A DNA stretch of 64,000 nt, from assembly GCA_964596125.1 (NCBI GenBank), contig CAZQRP010000012.1, positions 1 through 64,000 on the forward strand, read 5' to 3'. Below are positions 35,544 to 42,626 of this stretch, piece by piece. Under the pieces are notes generated by a model. It worked only from the letters and a program-made list of their open reading frames with translations. It did no database searches and was not told where the DNA came from. Position 1 is the stretch's first letter. Each line of letters starts with the position of its first letter. This DNA comes from CAZQRP01 sp964596125 (lineage in GTDB: Bacteria; Chloroflexota; Dehalococcoidia; GIF9; UBA5629). A program made the translations under genes and the position numbers.

Positions 35544-35917
35544 TTTATTCCACAGCTAACACTGGTGTCCTGTAAAACACCCCTTTTTAGCTCAATAAAA
35601 GAGGGGGAGCCGGACCCCAACCTGTCAATCAGCAGATCAACAGCTTGCTTGGGTTCAATAGAATTTCCGCAGGTAAAGATGTCTACAGCGGCATAACCAT
35701 ATTCCGGCCATGTATGAATGCAGAAGTGGGACTCAGCAATTACTACTACGCCACTAATCCCATGAGGGCTGAATTGGTGAAAAGCTTCATTGACTACGGT
35801 AGCTCCGATTTGTTCAGCAGTCTCACATAAACTCTTTCTCAGATAATCTAGGTCATTAAGCACCTCCTGATTACAGTCTTTTAATTCTAGTAGCAGATGT
35901 CTTCCGAGAGCATTCAA
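35540..35917 (-). CDS. speD: S-adenosylmethionine decarboxylase proenzyme
   Basis: A 125-residue prokaryotic SpeD with a TTG start and GGAGGG upstream. The self-cleavage site is in AESHFCIHTWPEYGYAA: cleavage between Glu and Ser makes the pyruvoyl cofactor, and the downstream His and Cys (FTCG) are the catalytic residues. Decarboxylated SAM feeds the spermidine synthase encoded directly after. Length fits the class 1B enzyme. Confidence 0.95.
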   Translation of the reverse strand: MNALGRHLLLELKDCNQEVLNDLDYLRKSLCETAEQIGATVVNEAFHQFSPHGISGVVVIAESHFCIHTWPEYGYAAVDIFTCGNSIEPKQAVDLLIDRLGSGSPSFIELKRGVLQDTSVSCGIK

Positions 35918-36106
35918 ATCACCTTCCCTCCTTAAGATTTTTGCTTAATGAGTCTCCCGACCTCAGTCTGCAAGCAAATTAAGGACAACAGGTTGTAATT
36001 TTATCTCTTGCAACAATGATTTTCAAGACCCCATTACCTTTTACCTATTGACAAGTACCCATCAAGTCTGTACAATTAGGCAAAAATCGAAAGGAGGTGA
36101 AAGGTC

Positions 36107-36682
36107 ATGAGAAAAATTGCTGGCACCTTATTTATTCTGCTGGCGGTGTCCCTGGTGCTGATACCATCTCCGGCGTTCGCTTCGTTAGGAGAGAACTGCA
36201 CATACGACGACGAGATAAAATGGTGGGACAATCCTGATTCACGGTTCTTATACCTGGATCACTGGGGACAAACTCCTCTGACTGCCATGTCACGCCTGGC
36301 AGGCCTTGCTTACCCGGACATCCTGCATGATAAATGCAATCAATCAGGATCGTGCCCCGGCACACGAGCTACGGGCTGTGACGTTCCCACTTGTGAAGGT
36401 GCATGTACCTGCACAGGATCTGATAGCTCAGGATGCTGCCTGGAAGACGAATTCTGTGAAGACTGTCTGCCAAAGCCAGACGTATGCGGCTATTGCTGGG
36501 GAACAAGCCTTAGTTTCGCCAATAAAGGATGGGGCAGTAGTGATATCAGTACTCTTCCCAGGCTCAACGATGAGCACCCGAACCATATGGTAGGCGACTG
36601 GGGAATTTCTGCATGTCCGCACCCAGAATGCACAGCTGATACATGGTGCCTTCCTGACAATCTTGGCAAAGCCAATCTTTAA
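36107..36682 (+). CDS. Secreted cysteine-rich protein
   Basis: A 191-residue protein with a strong ribosome-binding site (AAAGGAGGTGAAAGGTC). Its signal peptide (MRKIAGTLFILLAVSLVLIPSPAFA) should be cleaved after AFA; the printed core is LFILLAVSLVLIPSPAFA. The mature region contains about seventeen Cys in clusters such as GCDVPTCEGACTC and GCCLEDEFCEDC and many Trp/Tyr. No family is recognised. The many Cys suggest disulfide or metal/heme coordination outside the cell. It is followed by a strong hairpin and stands alone. Confidence 0.7.
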   Translation: MRKIAGTLFILLAVSLVLIPSPAFASLGENCTYDDEIKWWDNPDSRFLYLDHWGQTPLTAMSRLAGLAYPDILHDKCNQSGSCPGTRATGCDVPTCEGACTCTGSDSSGCCLEDEFCEDCLPKPDVCGYCWGTSLSFANKGWGSSDISTLPRLNDEHPNHMVGDWGISACPHPECTADTWCLPDNLGKANL

Positions 36683-37037
36683 AACTGTAATCAGGTGCCA
36701 ATCAGCAACATAGCTTTGCTGGTGGCTACCATATTAAGATATAGTTTATACAGTACCGTAGTTGGGAGCCTGCTCCCAACTACGGTAGCTTGTTTATTAT
36801 CTATTCCGGCTAAGTTATTTACACTGGTTGAAGCATCCTGACCACTTTGTTACTGTTCACCTTACTACCATAAATGTATTTGCTAATAACGAGAAGTTTT
36901 CTGTCTTTTCTCACTTTGAATTCAATAGATAAATCTTTTTCGTGGATACATCAAATTGCAATACATTGTACAGAGTAACGCTTAACCAGGGTAGCTGCTG
37001 GAGAGTGAGAACGTAAAACAGGGTACTGAAAAATAAC
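36683..37037. other. Intergenic region after the secreted Cys-rich gene
   Basis: The stretch holds the perfect hairpin listed separately and no open frame with a ribosome-binding site. Nothing else is apparent before the DUF2007 gene. Confidence 0.5.
36754..36799 (+). terminator. Long perfect hairpin, probable terminator
   Basis: TACCGTAGTTGGGAGC (36754-36769) and GCTCCCAACTACGGTA (36772-36787) are perfect inverted copies, a 16-bp stem with a two-base formal loop (15 bp with four bases in practice). A TTGTTTATTAT stretch follows. It lies 72 bases after the Cys-rich gene. It is either its terminator or a small inverted-repeat element. Confidence 0.6.
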
Positions 37038-37307
37038 ATGCCTGAAGATATTCGATTCACTACAGTATATGTTGCCAGCGGGCAGCCAGAAGCACAAATT
37101 ATCAAGGGACGTCTTGAGAGCGAAGGTATACCTGTAGTGCTTCGTTATGAGAGTGCCGGGCTTGTTTATGGTCTTACTATTGATGGCTTAGGACAGGTGG
37201 AAATCCAGGTACCGTCCTCTCTAACACAAGAGGCTAGAGAGATTCTCAGCACTGGCGAAAATGGAAGCTTTAACTTTTTAGACCAAGAGATAAATAAAGA
37301 GACGTAA
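37038..37307 (+). CDS. DUF2007 putative signal-transducing protein
   Basis: An 89-residue protein. The core TVYVASGQPEAQIIKGRLESEGIPVVL and IQVPSSLTQEAREIL (given here as GQPEAQIIKGRLESEGI and EAREIL) matches DUF2007, a ferredoxin-like fold in stand-alone or fused forms, proposed to be signal-transducing. Its 3' end overlaps the 3' end of the convergent gene by 38 bases. No clear ribosome-binding site precedes the ATG. Confidence 0.8.
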   Translation: MPEDIRFTTVYVASGQPEAQIIKGRLESEGIPVVLRYESAGLVYGLTIDGLGQVEIQVPSSLTQEAREILSTGENGSFNFLDQEINKET

Positions 37308-38328
37308 AGTCCAGGTATTTATCGATAATTCCTTCAAATCTTTTTAGTTTCTGAGAGTTATTAAAAGCCGGTTTGGAGAAAACCTGTTCAATATCGGCTA
37401 TAACACCCGAAGTATCTTTATCCACTATCATTATGGGTACATGCTTACTTTCTGCCTGGAAGACAACAGCGGGTAGAGGTGCTACATTATTTGTCAGAAT
37501 CAGGCACTTTGTCGAAGTCTCTAACGCTGCCAGTTGCATATCGGCACGCTCACCACGAATCACTGCCGCCTTGTTTTCTTTACGGTTAAAATAGTCTATC
37601 CCGGAGTCAATAGTCATAGCTCCTAACATTACATTTTCGACCAGTTCACCGGTGTTCTCCGGACAAGTCAATATCTCACCGTCCAGAACTCCGGTCAATT
37701 CATCGACGCTTACACCCATTAAGCTTCGCACCTCCGGAAGTATGCCCAGGACCTTTATTCCAGCCTCCTGAAATGAAGCAACTAGATTTTGCTCCACGGC
37801 TTCAATTTTAGATTCCGGTACAAAGTTAATAACTACTCCTACCAGCCTTTTCCCCAATTCCCCGGCTACACGGGCCAGGTCTGAAGGAGCCAAGGTAGCA
37901 GAATAACGCAGTACTATAATCACCTTTGCATCCAGAACTTCGACAATCCTGTAGCAGGCCAGGGTAGACACATTATCCGTAGTAAGACCACTGAGCCCTT
38001 CCATTATGACAACGTCCTTGCCTTTAGATATCTTGGCATAAGCTTTTTTCATCCTTTGTGTAAAATCTTCCGGCTCATCGGTCAGATTCTGCCACAGCTC
38101 CCTGTTGGATAAATGAAATGGAGAAATGAGTTCAGGAGTATCCTTTAACTCCAAAGCTTCTTTAATAAAATTGGCATCCCTGTATCCATTCGCATTGTCG
38201 TTTTCAGAAAGCTGGACAGGTATAATATAACCAACTTTTTTCCCCCGGTTCAGTAACTGCCTGCCAATGCCCGCACATAGGGCTGTCTTCCCGCCGGGTT
38301 CTACAGAAGAAATATATAAATTAACCAT
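37270..38328 (-). CDS. BioD-like/DRTGG-domain protein (phosphotransacetylase N-terminal type)
   Basis: A 352-residue cytoplasmic protein. The first 210 residues resemble the P-loop BioD-like domain: a degenerate Walker-type start SVEPGGKTALCAGIG and VVIMEGLSGLTTDN. The remaining 140 residues match DRTGG (LGAMTIDSGIDYFNRKENKAAVIRGERADMQLAALETS). This domain pair makes up the N-terminal regulatory part of long Pta proteins; here there is no phosphotransacetylase domain. It has CAGGAGG before its ATG. A sensory role in acetyl-phosphate or CoA metabolism is inference. Confidence 0.75.
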   Translation of the reverse strand: MVNLYISSVEPGGKTALCAGIGRQLLNRGKKVGYIIPVQLSENDNANGYRDANFIKEALELKDTPELISPFHLSNRELWQNLTDEPEDFTQRMKKAYAKISKGKDVVIMEGLSGLTTDNVSTLACYRIVEVLDAKVIIVLRYSATLAPSDLARVAGELGKRLVGVVINFVPESKIEAVEQNLVASFQEAGIKVLGILPEVRSLMGVSVDELTGVLDGEILTCPENTGELVENVMLGAMTIDSGIDYFNRKENKAAVIRGERADMQLAALETSTKCLILTNNVAPLPAVVFQAESKHVPIMIVDKDTSGVIADIEQVFSKPAFNNSQKLKRFEGIIDKYLDFTSLYLSLGLKS

Positions 38329-38375
38329 ATCCCCTCCTGATTGCGTAAACCTCAGTATTATACCACTCTTTACTC

Positions 38376-38404
38376 TTTACAACCAGCATAAAGCGTCTTA
38401 TAAT
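38376..38404 (+). promoter_or_regulatory. Sigma-70-type promoter of greA
   Basis: TTTACA (38376-38381) and TATAAT (38399-38404) are separated by 17 bases, close to consensus. Transcription should start near 38411. The resulting leader to greA is about 75 bases and contains the terminator hairpin. Confidence 0.65.
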
Positions 38405-38425
38405 GTTTATTAGTTTAAATCGGCT

Positions 38426-38457
38426 GACTGAGAGTAGTGAGGCTCTCAGTCTTTTTT
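38426..38457 (+). terminator. Intrinsic terminator inside the greA leader
   Basis: GACTGAGAG (38426-38434) and CTCTCAGTC (38443-38451) make a perfect 9-bp stem with an 8-base loop, followed by six T. It lies downstream of the greA promoter and about 30 bases before the greA ATG, so it must be passed to express greA. No gene upstream on this strand needs a terminator here. Confidence 0.75.
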
Positions 38458-38485
38458 ACTACCTGCCAAAGCGAGGTGACAACAC

Positions 38486-38953
38486 ATGGCACAAAAACAA
38501 ATTCATATCACTAAAGAGGGTTTGGTGAAACTGGAAGCCGAGTTAGAGCATCTGGTATCAGTCCGAAGACCGGACGTAGCTGAGAAGATTAAGAGGGCGA
38601 GAGAAATGGGGAGTACTGAGAATAATGCCGAATATGACGAAGCCAAGAATGAACAGGCATTTGTCGAAGGTAAAATATTGATGCTGGAAAATATTGTCAG
38701 GAATGCCGAGGTTATACAGTCACCAGCCTTGTCGGGTGTTGTCGAGTTAGGCAACAAAGTACTGATTCAAAACCAGGACAGCAAGATCGAGCAATATACC
38801 ATTGTAGGCAGCGCTGAAGCTAATCCTGTTGACGGTAAAATATCTGACGAGTCACCGGTAGGACACGCCCTGCTGGGGAAAAAGAACGGTGATGAAGTTG
38901 AAGTGAAGACCCCGGCTGGACTTCTCAAATTGTTAATATTAGAAATAAGTTAA
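38486..38953 (+). CDS. greA: Transcript-cleavage factor GreA with altered acidic tip
   Basis: A 155-residue GreA: N-terminal coiled coil and C-terminal FKBP-like domain (VGHALLGKKNGDEVEVKTPAG). The alignable tip loop reads MGSTENNAEYDEA where most GreA have GDLxENAEY. The usual Asp and Glu that hold the catalytic Mg2+ are Ser43 and Asn46 here; Glu45 sits between them. It rescues backtracked RNA polymerase in other bacteria; cleavage activity here is uncertain. It starts the greA-lysS-serS run, 5 bases from lysS. Confidence 0.93.
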   Translation: MAQKQIHITKEGLVKLEAELEHLVSVRRPDVAEKIKRAREMGSTENNAEYDEAKNEQAFVEGKILMLENIVRNAEVIQSPALSGVVELGNKVLIQNQDSKIEQYTIVGSAEANPVDGKISDESPVGHALLGKKNGDEVEVKTPAGLLKLLILEIS

Positions 38954-38958
38954 GCTTC

Positions 38959-40461
38959 ATGGCAAGATTGGAACATATTGTCCAACAGCGCTTGGAAAAG
39001 CTAAAAAGGATTCAGGCCCGAGGAATAGACCCCTACCCCAGTCACTACGATCGCAGCCACACTATTCAGGATGCGGTGGCTTCTTTTAAGCAACAGGAAG
39101 AACACCCGGAGGCAGCCTCTCATGAATTAAGCCTTGCCGGACGGATCACGGCGAGCCGTGTCATGGGAAAGATAGCTTTTCTGGACCTGCGCGATAGCTC
39201 GGGCAAAATCCAGCTCTATTTCAGCCGTGCCAATCTTGGCAACGAGAAATACCAGTATCTTCGTGATCTCGATATCGGCGATATCATCGGCAGCAAAGGC
39301 AGGCTTTTCCGGACCAAGGCAGGTGAAATAACACTTGACGTAGCCGATTTCACCCTCCTGTCCAAGTCTCTTAATTCATTACCTGAAAAGTGGCACGGAT
39401 TGGCGGATGTTGAGAAGCGATACCGCCAACGCTATCTTGACCTGATAGCCAACGAAGAGACCAGGCTCGTTTTCACTCGTCGCAGCCAGGTCATTACAGC
39501 TATGCGGCAGTTTTTAAATGAGCAGGGATTTATTGAAGTGGAAACGCCGGTATTACAACCGATGGCTGGTGGGGCTCTAGCCCGTCGCTTTAAGACCCAC
39601 CATCATGCTGTGGACCAGGACCTCTACCTGCGTATCGCCCTGGAACTTTATCTTAAGCGCCTCATAATCGGTGGCTTCGACAAAGTCTACGAAATCGGAC
39701 GTGTCTTCCGCAATGAAGGTATTTCTATTAAACATAATCCTGAGTTTACCATGCTCGAAAGTTATCAGGCCTATGCAGACTACAATGATGTCATGAAGCT
39801 GGTCGAGGACATGGTACGCTATATTGCCAGAGAAGTTGTCGGCGGGACGGAAATCAACTTCGGCGCCAACCATATCAATCTTGGCCCCCCCTGGCAACGA
39901 GTCCCATTACGTGAAGCGATTAAAGAGCGTTGCGGTATCGATTTTAAGGACTATCCTGAAGCCGATGCACTAAGAATGAGAATGGAGCAACTGGGAATAG
40001 AAGTTGATCCCGCCAAAGACAGGGGAAGGCTGGTAGATGAGCTTATTTCTACCTTTGTTGAACCTGACCTTATCCAGCCCACCTTTCTTGTTGATTACCC
40101 TGTTGAGATGTCGCCACTGGCCAAAACGAAGCCTGACGACAAGGACCTGGTCGAGCGCTTCGAAGGCTTTATTGGTGGTATCGAGATTGCCAATGCCTTC
40201 TCAGAACTCAATGATCCTCTGGAGCAAAAGGAACGCTTCCGCTGGCAGAGAGAGATGCAGGTTACGGAAGCGGTGGTTGAGAAGTTGCTTTCCCAGGAGC
40301 CGGAAGTCGATATTATTGACGACGATTTTCTTCAAGCTTTAGAATATGGTATGCCGCCAACAGGTGGTCTTGGAGTGGGAATCGACCGTTTGGTAATGCT
40401 GCTGACTAACAAGCAATCGATCCGTGACGTGATATTTTTCCCGCAGCTCAAGTCAAAATAG
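38959..40461 (+). CDS. lysS: Lysyl-tRNA synthetase (class II)
   Basis: A 500-residue class II LysRS. The N-terminal OB-fold anticodon-binding domain is at about 50-150 (LAGRITASRVMGKIAFLDLRD). The catalytic domain has motif 1, motif 2 (FRNEGISIKHNPEFTMLE) and motif 3 (GGLGVGIDRLVML). The last residues DVIFFPQLK are typical. Length is standard. It lies between greA and serS on one likely transcript. Confidence 0.97.
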   Translation: MARLEHIVQQRLEKLKRIQARGIDPYPSHYDRSHTIQDAVASFKQQEEHPEAASHELSLAGRITASRVMGKIAFLDLRDSSGKIQLYFSRANLGNEKYQYLRDLDIGDIIGSKGRLFRTKAGEITLDVADFTLLSKSLNSLPEKWHGLADVEKRYRQRYLDLIANEETRLVFTRRSQVITAMRQFLNEQGFIEVETPVLQPMAGGALARRFKTHHHAVDQDLYLRIALELYLKRLIIGGFDKVYEIGRVFRNEGISIKHNPEFTMLESYQAYADYNDVMKLVEDMVRYIAREVVGGTEINFGANHINLGPPWQRVPLREAIKERCGIDFKDYPEADALRMRMEQLGIEVDPAKDRGRLVDELISTFVEPDLIQPTFLVDYPVEMSPLAKTKPDDKDLVERFEGFIGGIEIANAFSELNDPLEQKERFRWQREMQVTEAVVEKLLSQEPEVDIIDDDFLQALEYGMPPTGGLGVGIDRLVMLLTNKQSIRDVIFFPQLKSK

Positions 40462-40479
40462 CGATGGAAGCGGACTGTT

Positions 40480-41751
40480 ATGCTCGATATCAAACTAATC
40501 CGTGATAATCCAGAATTAATTCGCCAGACGTTAAATAAACGTGGCGATAGTACCCCGCTTGACGAAATTATAGAATGTGATGAGCGCCATCGCCATTCGC
40601 TTCAGGAAGTGGAAGCGCTGCGGGCTAAACGTAATGAAGTGAGCAAACAACTGGGAAAGATGGCGGATAAACCTCCCCAGCTCATCGCTGATATGCGGCA
40701 GGTAGGAGAGCAAATTACTTCTCTGGAAACAGAGATTGCGCGGCTATGGACTGAGCTGGAAGACCGTCTGCTGCGATTGCCGAACACTCTTGATCCCGAC
40801 GTGCCAACAGGTAACGATGCCGCAGACAATGTAGTAGTACGCTCCTGGGGTGAGCCAAAGGAATTTCCCTTCACGCCTCTTCCTCACTGGGAACTGGGAG
40901 AAAAACTCAATATTATCGATTTCCAGCGGGGTGTTAAACTTTCAGGTACCCGTTTCTATGTTCTTAAAGGGGCCGGGGCCCGTCTGCAGCGGGCTCTCAT
41001 TAACTTTATGCTCGATCTCCATATCAGTGAGCATGGCTATACTGAAATTTACCCTCCGTTTATGGTGAAACGGGAATGCATGGTCGGCTCAAGTAACCTC
41101 CCTAAGTTTGCAGATAATCTGTACCATGATGATACGGACGACCTCTGGTTTGTCCCTACTGCTGAAGTGCCGTTGACCAATTTACACCGTGATGAAATCT
41201 TGCTTCCCGGAATCCTGCCTATCCACTATGTCGCCTATACCGCCTGCTTCCGCCGCGAGAAAATGGCAGCCGGCAAAGATACCCGCGGTATTAAAAGAGG
41301 GCACCAATTTGACAAGGTCGAACTTTATAAATTCACCGAACCGGAAACCTCTATTCAGGAACTTGACTTGATGGTAAGGGATGTTGAGGATGTCTGTCGC
41401 CGGCTATCTATTCCCCACCGTGTCGTGCTATTATGCAGCGGCGAACTGGGATTTGCCGCAGCAAAGTCTTTCGACATTGAAATGTGGGCTCCCGGCTGTG
41501 GCGAGTGGCTGGAGGTAAGTTCGTGCAGCAATTGTGGTGATTTTCAGGCCAGACGAACAAATATACGCTACCGTCCCGAAAACAATGCCAGACCCCGCTT
41601 TGTCCACACCCTTAATGGCTCAGGACTTGCTCTGCCTCGAGTGGTTATCTCGATCCTGGAAAACTACCAACAGGCTGACGGCAGTATAGTAGTGCCTGAA
41701 GCATTAAAACCATACATGGGAATTGAAACCATTACAGGCGCCCCTAAATAA
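40480..41751 (+). CDS. serS: Seryl-tRNA synthetase
   Basis: A 423-residue SerRS. The N-terminal two-helix arm (1-110) has LDIKLIRDNPELIRQTLNKRG. The class II core shows motif 2 (FRREKMAAGKDTRGIKRGHQFDKVE, read as CFRREKMAAGKDTRGI) and motif 3 (NGSGLALPRVVISILENYQ), plus the serine-site LEVSSCSNCGDFQARR. It follows lysS by 18 bases. Standard length and motifs. Confidence 0.97.
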   Translation: MLDIKLIRDNPELIRQTLNKRGDSTPLDEIIECDERHRHSLQEVEALRAKRNEVSKQLGKMADKPPQLIADMRQVGEQITSLETEIARLWTELEDRLLRLPNTLDPDVPTGNDAADNVVVRSWGEPKEFPFTPLPHWELGEKLNIIDFQRGVKLSGTRFYVLKGAGARLQRALINFMLDLHISEHGYTEIYPPFMVKRECMVGSSNLPKFADNLYHDDTDDLWFVPTAEVPLTNLHRDEILLPGILPIHYVAYTACFRREKMAAGKDTRGIKRGHQFDKVELYKFTEPETSIQELDLMVRDVEDVCRRLSIPHRVVLLCSGELGFAAAKSFDIEMWAPGCGEWLEVSSCSNCGDFQARRTNIRYRPENNARPRFVHTLNGSGLALPRVVISILENYQQADGSIVVPEALKPYMGIETITGAPK

Positions 41752-42096
41752 AAGCACGGGAGAAAATACATCATATCTCCTGGCTTAGAGGCGTCGACCA
41801 AACTCAGACTTAAAGCTATCTCTATCAATAATCCCGCCTATAGTCAAGCATTAGGTCCGACTCACATTATCTGTCTAAAATTTCAAAATGTAAATAATGC
41901 CCGGTTTAGCCTCATGTTCCAAAGTAATGCAACAGACCGCACCGGCTCCAGCAAAATGCATTCCTCCTTGTTCTGCGCGGATTTATAATAAAGACATTCA
42001 TATGATATTATTGTATAGTGTATACGGGAAATTGAAGGCATGAACGAAAGCGTGTTATAGAATGATCAAGAGAGCCGGTAAGGTAACGGAACTATA
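41752..42096. other. Intergenic region, no gene seen
   Basis: About 345 bases between serS and the zinc-ribbon gene. No open frame with a ribosome-binding site and no tRNA or clear hairpin terminator is visible. Confidence 0.5.
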
Positions 42097-42483
42097 ATGC
42101 CCCAGACAATTAAATGTACCAGTTGTAATTCAGAAAACGCAGAAGGTCTGCGATTTTGTATTACCTGTGGCAGCAGGCTAGGTGCTCCTTGCCCGCAGTG
42201 TGGTGCCATTGTCCCACCAGACTCCCGGTTCTGCCCGCAGTGTGCCTCTCTCTGTGGAATAGGTCGATTTGGGAAAATGCAGCATAAAATTGAAGCAACG
42301 CAGCAAATAACCAACTGCCCTGACTGCGGCTTGCCGGATAATGCAGGCCACAGATTTTGTACCGCATGCGGCGCTAAGTTGGGTATTCCTTGCCCTCAAT
42401 GCAGCACTATTATTGAGCCTGCAGCGGGATATTGTGTAAACTGTGGCTATGTTATGGAACATTTGAGAGGTAATAAGGAATAA
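42097..42483 (+). CDS. Double zinc-ribbon protein
   Basis: A 128-residue protein made of four zinc-ribbon half-units: CTSCNSENAEGLRFCITCG, CPQCGAIVPPDSRFCPQC, CPDCGLPDNAGHRFCTACG and CPQCSTIIEPAAGYCVNCG. Each has two CxxC pairs, so four zinc ions are possible. The linker between ribbons 2 and 3 is short. No catalytic domain is attached. A larger zinc-ribbon protein follows 143 bases later, so the two may act together. Function unknown. Confidence 0.85.
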   Translation: MPQTIKCTSCNSENAEGLRFCITCGSRLGAPCPQCGAIVPPDSRFCPQCASLCGIGRFGKMQHKIEATQQITNCPDCGLPDNAGHRFCTACGAKLGIPCPQCSTIIEPAAGYCVNCGYVMEHLRGNKE

Positions 42484-42626
42484 TATGCTTTGGCAATGGG
42501 AAAGCTGCCAGCAAGCGCAGTATATGATACAATCTAGTTAAGGTTAATAAAGGACCACAGTAAAAGTGACGGAGATAGTAATAATAAAGACCAGCCTCAC
42601 CGAAATAATCGGAGAGTGTCAATAGA

